From: Pseudomonadota bacterium
GTDB taxonomy: Bacteria; Pseudomonadota; Alphaproteobacteria; Rhizobiales; Devosiaceae
Assembly: GCA_023415605.1 (NCBI GenBank)
Contig: JAEZKB010000349.1
Location: 1-5,131, forward strand
Length of the DNA stretch: 5,131 bases
Direction: 5' to 3'
Part shown: positions 1 through 5,052 of the stretch, in pieces
Numbering within the stretch: position 1 is the stretch's first letter
Layout: every line of letters begins with the position of its first letter
Position numbers and translations under genes: made by a program
The notes under the pieces: model-generated
Told to the model about the DNA's origin: nothing
Seen by the model: the letters and a program-made list of their open reading frames with translations, nothing else
The model's database searches: none

Positions 1-8
1 CATAGAGC

Positions 9-794
9 TTACTTGCCGTACTCGAAGAACCAGCGAGAGATCATGGCATCGAGCGTGCCGTCGGACTTCATTGCGGCAAGGCCGGCATTGAACGGCGCCA
101 CCAGATCGGAACCGGGGGTGAAAATGAAGCCCATCGGGTCGGAATAGAGGGATTCGCCGACGGTCTTGAAGGCGCCTGGATCGGCGCCTTGGTAGCCAGC
201 GGAGGCCGCCTGGTCGACGATCACCGCATCCACGTCGCCCGCCTTGAGGGCGGCCACGGCAGCGCCGAAGGTGTCGAAGGACTTGATGCGGGCCTCGTTG
301 CCTTCGCCGACGATGCCCGCGGCGGAGTAGAAGCTCGATGTGCCGGTCTGGGCGCCGAAGAAGAGATCGGTATTTTCGGTGAAGCTCTCGGATCCTTTGA
401 TGCGCTCTTCATCGGCGCGAACCAGGAGGAACTGGTCGATGATGATGAACGGATCGGAATAGTCGATCTGCGCCTTGCGTTCCTCAGTAATGGAAATGCC
501 GTCGGCGCCGATGTCGAACTGCCCGTCCTTAACCGACTGGATCATCACGTCCCAGCTCGAGAGGTTCCACTCGACCTTGGCGTTGATGCGCTTGGCTACC
601 TCGTTGATGACGTCGTATTCGAGACCAATGCCATCGCCGGTCTTGGGATCGGCAAAGTTCAGCGGATAATAGGCGTTTTCGGTCACGGCCTTGATGGTGC
701 GACCGCCGAGGTCCGGCAAGTCCTGGGCGATTGACGGCGCGGCGAGGCCGAGCGCGAGCAGCGTGGCAGCTGCGAGGCTGACGAGCGATTTCAT
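9..794 (-). CDS. Periplasmic amino-acid ABC transporter substrate-binding protein (SBP_bac_3 family)
   Basis: A 261-residue exported solute-binding protein that captures a polar amino acid or similar small ligand in the periplasm and hands it to an ABC importer. Residues 1-24 form a signal peptide (MKS, hydrophobic stretch, cleavage near SIAQ). The two-lobe family 3 fold follows from about residue 32 to the C-terminus. Family marks visible: LEYDVINEVAKRI (58-70), the D-G-Q-F-D-I-G-A-D segment (90-98) and ITEERKAQIDYSDPF (102-116). Arg106 matches the Arg that holds the ligand alpha-carboxylate in LAO/HisJ-type proteins. VDAVIVDQAAS (188-198) supplies Asp194, which matches the Asp that contacts the alpha-amino group. 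Length is normal. The start is ATG with a GGGAG-type ribosome site about 10 nt upstream. No permease or ATPase gene is in the window; if present they would lie past the left edge, 8 bp after the TAA stop. The exact ligand cannot be assigned. Confidence 0.95.
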   Translation of the reverse strand: MKSLVSLAAATLLALGLAAPSIAQDLPDLGGRTIKAVTENAYYPLNFADPKTGDGIGLEYDVINEVAKRINAKVEWNLSSWDVMIQSVKDGQFDIGADGISITEERKAQIDYSDPFIIIDQFLLVRADEERIKGSESFTENTDLFFGAQTGTSSFYSAAGIVGEGNEARIKSFDTFGAAVAALKAGDVDAVIVDQAASAGYQGADPGAFKTVGESLYSDPMGFIFTPGSDLVAPFNAGLAAMKSDGTLDAMISRWFFEYGK

Positions 795-848
795 GAGGCG
801 GCGTTCTCCCGTGTTGGCCGGCGCGACGCAATTGCTGGCTTTGCGCGG

Positions 849-876
849 ACTCTAGCCGCGAGCCGCGCCGTGGCAA
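849..876 (-). promoter_or_regulatory. Candidate sigma70-type promoter for the amino-acid binding protein gene
   Basis: On the minus strand, TTGCCA (871-876, five of six matches to TTGACA) is separated by 16 nt from TAGAGT (849-854, four of six matches to TATAAT). This lies about 55 bp upstream of the ATG of the binding-protein gene, in the 130-bp gap after the Rdx gene. It would give the transporter gene its own transcript, separate from the upstream three-gene run. The match was found by eye in GC-rich DNA, so chance occurrence is possible. Confidence 0.4.
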
Positions 877-924
877 TATGCTTTTCGGAATGCAGTTTGC
901 GGCATTCGGCGTTGCGGAAACAGA

Positions 925-1224
925 CTATTCCGCCGCCGCAGGCCCGTGGGGCCGGTCGATGTGACCGAGGTCGCGATCGGGATCGATACGGTCGCGCACC
1001 ATCTGCTTGAGCTGTTTGACGTCGGGGAAACCGCCGTCGCGCTTGCGCTCCCAGATCATTGCGCCATCGAGGTGGATCTCGAAGATACCCCCGGTGCCCG
1101 GCACCAAGGTCACCTCGCCCATTTCGAGGCTGAAGGTCGAGAGCACCTCCTGGGCCATCCAGGCGGAGCGCAGCAGCCAGTTGCATTGAGTGCAGTAGGT
1201 GATGGTGAGATGAGGCTTGTCCAA
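925..1224 (-). CDS. SelT/SelW/SelH (Rdx) family thioredoxin-like selenoprotein homologue, Cys form
   Basis: A 99-residue protein of the Rdx family, small thioredoxin-fold proteins thought to take part in thiol redox reactions. The N-terminal YCTQCNWLLRSAW (10-22) carries the CxxC motif (Cys11, Cys14) after the first beta strand; in animal SelW the second position is selenocysteine, here it is Cys. GTGGIFEIHLDG (43-54) and KRDGGFPDVKQLKQMVRD (61-78) are the other typical family blocks, and the length is normal. The 20 residues after about 79 are a variable tail. The only sensible start is TTG at 1224: no ATG or GTG occurs in frame before the CxxC, and an in-frame ATG appears only at residue 23. 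The TTG lies 2 nt after the TAG of the upstream gene, with an AGG 7 nt before it, so translation is probably coupled. It is last in a three-gene run with two cyclic-nucleotide-type proteins. The physiological partner is unknown. Confidence 0.88.
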   Translation of the reverse strand: MDKPHLTITYCTQCNWLLRSAWMAQEVLSTFSLEMGEVTLVPGTGGIFEIHLDGAMIWERKRDGGFPDVKQLKQMVRDRIDPDRDLGHIDRPHGPAAAE

Positions 1225-1226
1225 GA

Positions 1227-1664
1227 CTAGACCTGTGGGTCGGCCCAGTCGGAGATGATGTAGTTCGGCATGATCAGCCGGTCGTCATCGTCCTCTTCAT
1301 CCCGGCCCGGGCGGGCTTCCATGAGCAGTTGCGTAGTGTTGTTGACGCGCTGCGCCAGGAGGCGCGCGATTTGCAGGGTCCAAGAGGGGTGGGTCTCCAG
1401 CACCTTGAGCGCATCTTCGATAACGTAGCATTCCACGTCGGTGACAGCGGACACCGTTGCAGTATGCGGCTTTTCAAGCAGCAGGGACATCTCGCCGAAG
1501 ATGGCGCCCGGCGAGCGCGTCGAGGAAATGAACTTGCCGTCGCGCGTCACTTCGAGCTCGCCCTCCTTGAGGACAATAAGCTTGCCAGTCTGCGTGCCCT
1601 GTTCGAGCAGCACTGAGCCGGAGGGAAACCATTCGAATTTGAGCCAGGTCGGGGAATCCGCCAC
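1227..1664 (-). CDS. Stand-alone cyclic-nucleotide-binding-domain protein, acidic C-terminal tail (paralogue 1)
   Basis: A 145-residue cytoplasmic protein consisting of one cNMP-binding (CRP/PKA regulatory type) domain. The beta-roll spans about 11-85, with the usual GSVLLEQGTQTGKLIVLKEGELEV opening (16-39, shortened sense: G, E-G, G-x-L-Y/I-V-L). The phosphate-binding-cassette region is GEMSLLLEKPHTATV (57-71). Helices follow at 82-116. CRP/FNR regulators are about 210-250 residues with a C-terminal helix-turn-helix; that part is absent, so direct DNA binding is unlikely. The cassette Arg that holds the cyclic phosphate in cAMP-binding members is His67. The C-terminus differs from the two other paralogues: an acidic run RDEEDDDD (121-128) and then NYIISDWADPQV. 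The start is GTG, chosen because TAAGGA lies 8 nt before it and includes the stop codon of the upstream gene. The product may be a ligand sensor or a protein-interaction module; its role is unknown. Confidence 0.88.
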   Translation of the reverse strand: MADSPTWLKFEWFPSGSVLLEQGTQTGKLIVLKEGELEVTRDGKFISSTRSPGAIFGEMSLLLEKPHTATVSAVTDVECYVIEDALKVLETHPSWTLQIARLLAQRVNNTTQLLMEARPGRDEEDDDDRLIMPNYIISDWADPQV

Positions 1665-1672
1665 GAGCTTGG

Positions 1673-1677
1673 TCCTT
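1673..1677 (-). promoter_or_regulatory. Ribosome binding site AAGGA overlapping the upstream stop codon
   Basis: The minus strand reads TAAGGA, where TAA ends the paralogue 2 gene and AAGGA is the Shine-Dalgarno site for the GTG start at 1664, 8 nt further on. This arrangement decides the GTG start and indicates that the two cyclic-nucleotide-type genes are translationally coupled in one transcript. Confidence 0.7.
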
Positions 1678-2095
1678 ATTTGAGGAGGGCAAAGATCTTA
1701 TCGAACATCACATGGTCCTCGCGTTCCTTGGCCTGCTGGCGCATGTCCACGAGGAGCGCCGTGGTCTTTTGAAGCCGCACCGCAAGCAGGCTGGCAATCT
1801 GCCGTGCGACGGCTGGATTGGCATCGAGGAAGCCATTGGGGTCGTCGATCACGTAAACTTCGGCGCTCATGCGGCTGCGGACCGTGGCGGAGTGTGGCTG
1901 ATCGAGCAGCACGCTCATTTCGCCGACGATAGCACCCGCCTCGCCGATACTGGCGACAAGGGAGCCATCGCGGACGATTTCGAGATCGCCCGATTTGAGC
2001 ACGTAAAGCTTGCCGGTCTTTTGCCCCTCCTGCACGAGGACGCCACGAGGCCGGACCACCGTGACCGGATAGTTCGCCACTGCCCGAAGGATCAT
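1676..2095 (-). CDS. Stand-alone cyclic-nucleotide-binding-domain protein (paralogue 2)
   Basis: A 139-residue single-domain protein of the cNMP-binding superfamily, with no helix-turn-helix or enzymatic domain. The beta-roll runs from about 10 to 84: VVRPRGVLVQEG, GKLYVLKSGDLEI (28-40) and the cassette GEMSVLLDQPHSATV (58-72). C-terminal helices cover 85-139 and end in FDKIFALLK, close to the FLEKVYDLLGR ending of the third paralogue. As in the other two copies, the position of the phosphate-binding Arg is His (His68), although the preceding Gly-Glu is kept. ATG 2095 is the only possible start: a TAA lies upstream in frame with no other start codon between. The ribosome site is weak (GGGACG). 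It is the first gene of the run with paralogue 1 and the Rdx gene. It probably works by binding a small molecule or a partner protein; neither can be named from the sequence. Confidence 0.88.
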   Translation of the reverse strand: MILRAVANYPVTVVRPRGVLVQEGQKTGKLYVLKSGDLEIVRDGSLVASIGEAGAIVGEMSVLLDQPHSATVRSRMSAEVYVIDDPNGFLDANPAVARQIASLLAVRLQKTTALLVDMRQQAKEREDHVMFDKIFALLK

Positions 2096-2159
2096 GCCCG
2101 TCCCAAGCTCGCCTTTACCCGCATTTGCAGCACTTTAGCGGAACCTGGCGGCACGGGGA

Positions 2160-2200
2160 GAGAAAAATCAAACCGCCCGGCGAAGTAATCGCCGAGCGGT
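2160..2200 (-). terminator. Rho-independent terminator of the DUF1236-like gene
   Basis: An inverted repeat with arms at 2172-2183 and 2189-2200 pairs 11 of 12 positions around a 5-nt loop. Read on the minus strand it is a GC-rich stem followed by TTGATTTTTC, a classic intrinsic terminator 30 bp after the stop codon of the DUF1236-like gene. It separates that gene from the downstream cyclic-nucleotide/Rdx run, which must therefore start from its own promoter in the roughly 65 bp between the terminator and ATG 2095. No convincing promoter is visible there. Confidence 0.88.
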
Positions 2201-2230
2201 CTGGTTCGCAAACAACAGAGGTGGGCGCGG

Positions 2231-2851
2231 TTAGCGGACCCACACCACCGTGCGCGAGCTGGAATCGACCAGCGCCGGACGGTCGTTGATGTAGACGTAC
2301 TTGTAGGTGCGGTTATCCGGAATGTCGGCTAGAGCGACATCCGCATCGAGCTCGAAGCCCGGGCCGATGTCGCCGTCGATCGAGATCGAAGCGGTCGGGT
2401 TGGCCTCGACAAAGCTCACCGTGTCATTCGGGATCAGGTAGCCGGGCGACTGAACGACTTCCTTGGTGTCCAGATCGATGATGTAGACGCGATTGTTGGC
2501 ATAGATGTAGCCGTACTGGTCGTCGCCTTCGATCGGGTGGATGGTAACGTCACCCGTAACCTTGGCGCCGACCGAGAGATCCGTGTCGAGATAGACGACG
2601 TCGACCGGATGCTCACCGGCGTACTGGATCGAGGCATCGGAAACGGCAGCTTCGCCACCGATAACCGCACCAGCCCAACCGCCGACAATGGCGCCCACCG
2701 GGCCGCCGAGCAGGAAGCCGATAGTACCGCCGGTAGCACCGCCGGCAGTCGCGCCAACAACGGCATCACCGGTCTGGGACGACTGGGCGAGGACGGGCGA
2801 GGCGGCGCCGAGGGTGGCGAGTGCCACGCCGAGAAGAAGCAGCTTACGCAT
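2231..2851 (-). CDS. Secreted glycine-zipper protein with duplicated DUF1236-like module
   Basis: A 206-residue exported protein of unknown function. Residues 1-22 form a signal peptide (MRK, leucine-rich core, cleavage near SPVLA). Residues 33-66 form a glycine-rich segment with repeated small-residue spacing (GATAGGATGGTIGFLLGGP, GAIVGGWAGAVIGG), a glycine-zipper type stretch that may associate with membranes. Two modules follow, about 91-134 and 161-204, that align without gaps at an offset of exactly 70 residues: G95/G165, D101/D171, V102/V172, I107/I177, Y113/Y183, Y115/Y185, Y117/Y187, N119/N189, R121/R191, D126/D196 and VV132-133/VV202-203. The second ends in YKYVYINDRPALVDSSSRTVVWV, the pattern of DUF1236, a domain common in Hyphomicrobiales. 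The start is the ATG at 2851, with AAAGGA 6 nt upstream; a TTG 15 nt earlier would overlap that site and is rejected. The gene is single, with its own terminator, and is divergent from the acyltransferase gene. Confidence 0.85.
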   Translation of the reverse strand: MRKLLLLGVALATLGAASPVLAQSSQTGDAVVGATAGGATGGTIGFLLGGPVGAIVGGWAGAVIGGEAAVSDASIQYAGEHPVDVVYLDTDLSVGAKVTGDVTIHPIEGDDQYGYIYANNRVYIIDLDTKEVVQSPGYLIPNDTVSFVEANPTASISIDGDIGPGFELDADVALADIPDNRTYKYVYINDRPALVDSSSRTVVWVR

Positions 2852-2857
2852 GGGTAG

Positions 2858-2863
2858 TCCTTT
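2858..2863 (-). promoter_or_regulatory. Ribosome binding site AAAGGA that fixes the start of the DUF1236-like gene
   Basis: The minus strand reads GAAAGGACTACCC directly before ATG 2851. AAAGGA with 6 nt spacing is a strong Shine-Dalgarno site. It rules out the TTG at 2866 as the start, and the resulting N-terminus (MRKLLLLG) is a proper signal peptide start. Confidence 0.75.
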
Positions 2864-2965
2864 CAAGAGTTGTTATTGTTCACCCCATGGCCCGAAAACG
2901 ACTCGATCGCGGCATGGTTCCGCGGCGAGTTGACCGCACCTCCACCGCCATGCATGGCTCCGCGC

Positions 2966-3937
2966 ATGAGCCTTGATCCCACCGCTGCCCCCCGCCTCCG
3001 CTATCCGCTGATCGATGCCGCGCGTGGGGTGGCGATCATTGCCATGGCGGTGTTCCACCTGGCTTGGGATCTCTATTTTCTCGGGTTTATCAACACCGAC
3101 ATCTCCACCCATCCGTTCTGGACCGCCTTTCAGAAAACCATCGTCTCGAGCTTCCTGCTGCTCGCCGGTGTCAGTCTATGGCTGGCGCATGGCAGGGGGA
3201 TACGATGGCGTAAATTAATCCGCCGGGAGCTGGTGCTTGTGGTGGCGGCGATTGCGGTGACGATTGGCACCTGGATCGCTTTCGGCGAATATTTTGCGTT
3301 TTTCGGCGTCTTGCATGCGATTGCGCTGTTCTCGCTGTTCGCACTCCCCTTTCTGCGGCTGCCGGCGCTTGTCACTGCGGCGGTGGGGGTCGGCATTGTC
3401 GTGCTGCCGCTGCTGGTCTCGCATCCGATGATGCGGGAGCGGTGGCTCGCCTGGATCGGCTTCTGGCCGATCCCGCCCTCGACCGCCGACATCGTGCCGG
3501 TCTTCCCCTGGCTCGGGGTAACGCTCATCGGCCTAGCGCTCGCCAAGGGTCTTGATGGTCGCCCGTTCTGGCAGTTCCCCGCACCGAAATGGCTGAGCTG
3601 GCTGGGACGGTGGAGCCTCGTCATCTACCTCGTGCATCAGCCGGTGATGTACGGGGCGCTCTATGGGCTCAGTTCCATCCTGCCCGCAGTGAGCGAGGAG
3701 AGACAGGCGGAGGATTTCGTGCAGAACTGCAGGGCCACACAGCTCAGCCTGGGGATCGAGCCACTTGTCGCCGAGCGCTATTGCGGGTGTGCGCTGGAGC
3801 AGGTGCAGGTGGGAAATATGTGGGAGCTACTGACGCGGGAGCGGACGGCGAGCGAGGAGCTCGAGGTGCAGGCCATGATGGGGCTCTGCGAGGCGATGAG
3901 CCGGGAGAGCATCCCGGATGTGCTACCGCCCCAGTAG
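2966..3937 (+). CDS. Seven-helix membrane acyltransferase, DUF1624/HGSNAT-like, with cysteine-bearing C-terminal tail
   Basis: A 323-residue integral membrane protein related to the heparan-alpha-glucosaminide N-acetyltransferase catalytic domain (DUF1624); such proteins move acyl groups across the membrane onto sugars or other acceptors. The N-terminal block RYPLIDAARGVAIIAMAVFH (12-31) is typical. About seven helices: 17-41, 51-76, 85-107, 109-131, 132-152, 175-196, 211-239. Family-like marks are FLLLAGVSLWLAHGR (63-77) and WSLVIYLVHQPVMYG (216-230). His31 and His49 are candidates for a functional His; neither is proven. The arginine-rich loop after helix 2 suggests an N-in topology, placing the tail (240-323) in the periplasm. 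That tail holds Cys255, Cys273, Cys275 and Cys308 (F-x3-C ... YCGC ... C) and is unlike the membrane part. The start is uncertain: ATG 2966 or ATG 2954, both without a clear ribosome site; the in-frame TTG at 2870 would add an unlikely proline-rich leader. The acceptor is unknown. Confidence 0.85.
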   Translation: MSLDPTAAPRLRYPLIDAARGVAIIAMAVFHLAWDLYFLGFINTDISTHPFWTAFQKTIVSSFLLLAGVSLWLAHGRGIRWRKLIRRELVLVVAAIAVTIGTWIAFGEYFAFFGVLHAIALFSLFALPFLRLPALVTAAVGVGIVVLPLLVSHPMMRERWLAWIGFWPIPPSTADIVPVFPWLGVTLIGLALAKGLDGRPFWQFPAPKWLSWLGRWSLVIYLVHQPVMYGALYGLSSILPAVSEERQAEDFVQNCRATQLSLGIEPLVAERYCGCALEQVQVGNMWELLTRERTASEELEVQAMMGLCEAMSRESIPDVLPPQ

Positions 3938-4348
3938 GTCGTAGACCTTTTCGAGGAAATCGAGGTCGGCGGTTTGCTCGAGCTTTTCGCGGGATTCGAC
4001 GAGGAAGGCGGTGGTGGAGCCGAGGCGGCGGGCGAGGATCTGGGCGACCTTGTAGGTGAGCTCGGGGTGCTTCTTGAGAGCCTCTCGCGCATTCTCGACG
4101 ACGTGGGCCATGACCGTGGTCCTGGCGCGCACCGAGGCGGAGTGCGGGCGATCGAGCAGCACGCTCATTTCGCCGATGACGGCGCCCGGCTCGGCGATGG
4201 TGGCGACCACCATGCCGTGGCGGAGCACTTCGACCTCGCCGGACTCCAGCACGTAGAGCGAGCCGGGCGGGCCGCCTTCGGTGATGAGGAGCTGGCCGGC
4301 ATTGAATATCCGGGCCGGGTTCTTCTCGAACGACTTCAGAACTGACAT
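3923..4348 (-). CDS. Stand-alone cyclic-nucleotide-binding-domain protein (paralogue 3)
   Basis: A 141-residue single-domain cNMP-binding superfamily protein. The beta-roll spans about 12-86: RIFNAGQLLITEG, GSLYVLESGEVEVL (29-42) and the cassette GEMSVLLDRPHSASV (59-73). Helices at 87-140 end in FLEKVYDLLGR. There is no DNA-binding or catalytic domain. His69 replaces the usual phosphate-binding Arg. It is much closer to paralogue 2 (1676-2095) than to paralogue 1: over the cassette region 18 of 24 residues are the same, the C-terminal ending is alike, and a 27-bp stretch is identical in DNA (4150-4176 and 1900-1926). The start is ATG with a weak G-rich ribosome site (GGGGG, about 6 nt away); no better start exists nearby. 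It converges on the acyltransferase gene, with the last 15 bp of the two genes overlapping on opposite strands. It appears to be transcribed alone. Ligand and partner are unknown. Confidence 0.88.
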   Translation of the reverse strand: MSVLKSFEKNPARIFNAGQLLITEGGPPGSLYVLESGEVEVLRHGMVVATIAEPGAVIGEMSVLLDRPHSASVRARTTVMAHVVENAREALKKHPELTYKVAQILARRLGSTTAFLVESREKLEQTADLDFLEKVYDLLGR

Positions 4349-4476
4349 GCGACGCCCCCAAAGCTCGGGCGACTATGCCACGCTCCTAGCCGATTGGGCA
4401 GGGGATGTTGAACCGGCGCTCCCCTGCCCTATCTATCAGTCAAGCCGCTGCGCACGCCCCCGATGCAGCAACGGCG

Positions 4477-4529
4477 CCAGACAAGGCCGCGCGCGACACC
4501 CTCCGCTGCGCGGCCTTGTTGCATTCTGG
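4477..4529. repeat. Strong inverted repeat in the divergent gap between paralogue 3 and the small unknown gene
   Basis: Arm ACAAGGCCGCGC (4481-4492) pairs perfectly over 12 bp with GCGCGGCCTTGT (4508-4519) around a 15-nt loop. The stem can extend outward with CCAG (4477-4480) against CTGG (4526-4529) across a 6-nt bulge. No run of T follows on either strand and no gene ends into it, so it does not look like an intrinsic terminator. It sits in the 264-bp gap (4349-4612) between two divergent genes, where it could be an operator, an RNA structure in a leader, or a remnant palindromic repeat. Nothing else was recognised in this gap. Confidence 0.6.
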
Positions 4530-4612
4530 GTTGGCGGCGGCGCTGAAGAGGCGCGCCAACTGTTGCCTCAAGGCCATTGCGGAAACTACGGAGAATCAGG
4601 TCTCTGTCCGGC

Positions 4613-4861
4613 ATGGACGCACTGATCGAGACTGACATGGCGATCCGGATCGAGAACTCGAAGACCGAGCTCACGAACCTGGCGCTCGCCCTCCACCGCC
4701 CGGAGACCGATCGCGGCGCGACGCTGGGCATCTGCGAGCGCGAGATCGCCACGCTGGACGCGCTGACCAACCTGGACATGGGCCAGGAGATGAGCGTGAT
4801 CCTGCTGCTGCACCGATGGAAGGATTTGCGCAGCGCTTGCAGTGGCGGTCGTCTCGCATAA
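4613..4861 (+). CDS. Small hypothetical protein, unrecognised
   Basis: An 82-residue protein with no family I recognise. It is supported as coding by codon use: from about 4613 to 4815 nearly every third codon position is G or C, while second positions are A/T-rich as expected of a real protein. The sequence looks soluble and helical: MAIRIENSKTELTNLALALH (9-28), then ICEREIATLDALTNLDMGQEM (residues about 40-60) and VILLLHRWKDL. There is no signal peptide or membrane segment. The last 12 or so codons (from about 4818) lose the codon bias and give a Ser/Gly/Arg/Cys-rich end, which may indicate an altered or frameshifted C-terminus. The start could be ATG 4613 (AGG 12 nt upstream), ATG 4637 or TTG 4577; none has a good ribosome site. 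It stands alone between an inverted repeat and the right-end palindromic repeats. Confidence 0.55.
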   Translation: MDALIETDMAIRIENSKTELTNLALALHRPETDRGATLGICEREIATLDALTNLDMGQEMSVILLLHRWKDLRSACSGGRLA

Positions 4862-4909
4862 CGGCTCGCGACTCGCCGGGGTCCCGACCGCACCATCGCC
4901 CCTGCCACG

Positions 4910-4988
4910 CCTCGTGGTTCGACAAGCTCACCATGAGGCTACTGAGATTTATCGGAAAACCTCATCCTGAGCTTGTCGAAGGACGAGG
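4910..4988. repeat. Inverted pair of REP-like 29-bp palindromic elements
   Basis: Two 29-bp units in opposite orientation, 4910-4938 and 4960-4988, are separated by a 21-bp AT-richer spacer. The reverse complement of the first matches the second at all but four positions (the GG/CC pairs inside each arm, which change together). Each unit is itself an imperfect palindrome: 8-bp ends CCTCGTGG/CCATGAGG in the first and CCTCATCC/GGACGAGG in the second, around a shared core GAGCTTGTCGA. The pair can therefore fold either as two small hairpins or one large one. This layout is that of REP/BIME-type intergenic repeats, and similar CCTCATCCTGAGCTTGTC elements are familiar from many alphaproteobacterial genomes. 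It lies 49 bp after the small unknown gene, where it may also help end transcription or protect mRNA. Confidence 0.82.
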
Positions 4989-5052
4989 TCCGGGCGTGCT
5001 GGTTCGTCCGGTCGGGCGGCGCACCCTCCGGTTCAGCGCAGGAATAGGACGA

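Noticed and set aside
189..734. Long plus-strand open frame (181 codons) opposite the amino-acid binding protein
   Set aside because: It lies wholly antisense to a clear family member with signal peptide and ligand residues; its product shows no domain and it is explained by GC-rich codon bias.
888..907. Inverted repeat GAATGC/GCATTC after the Rdx gene, as a possible terminator
   Set aside because: The stem is only 6 bp and no T-run follows on the minus strand.
2092..2124. A 10-codon minus-strand frame (MRVKASLGRA) whose TGA overlaps the ATG of paralogue 2 as ATGA
   Set aside because: It would make an attractive coupled leader peptide, but it has no convincing ribosome site and such short frames are common by chance. 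Conservation of the leader in relatives would revive it.
1712..2188. Long plus-strand open frame antisense to paralogue 2
   Set aside because: It is a shadow of a well-supported gene, and it also runs through the terminator hairpin.
2852..2965. Divergent promoter region between the DUF1236-like and acyltransferase genes
   Set aside because: Only poor box matches are visible (for example TTTTCG with TAACAA at 17 nt on the minus strand); a promoter is expected here but cannot be pinned down by eye.
3130..3624. Minus-strand open frame inside the acyltransferase gene
   Set aside because: The plus strand encodes recognisable membrane helices and family motifs; the minus frame is Ser/Arg/Pro-rich with no domain.
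4349..4410. CATAGT as a -10 box for paralogue 3
   Set aside because: No acceptable -35 box lies 16-18 nt upstream (best match three of six), so no promoter is claimed.
4429..4908. Minus-strand open frame of 159 codons opposite the small unknown gene
   Set aside because: It crosses the inverted repeat and has an Arg/Ser-rich composition without structure, while the plus frame has the proper third-position bias.
4910..4938. GGTTCGA in the right-end repeat, as a possible tRNA T-arm
   Set aside because: No acceptor stem, anticodon arm or D-arm fits around it; it belongs to the REP-like palindrome.
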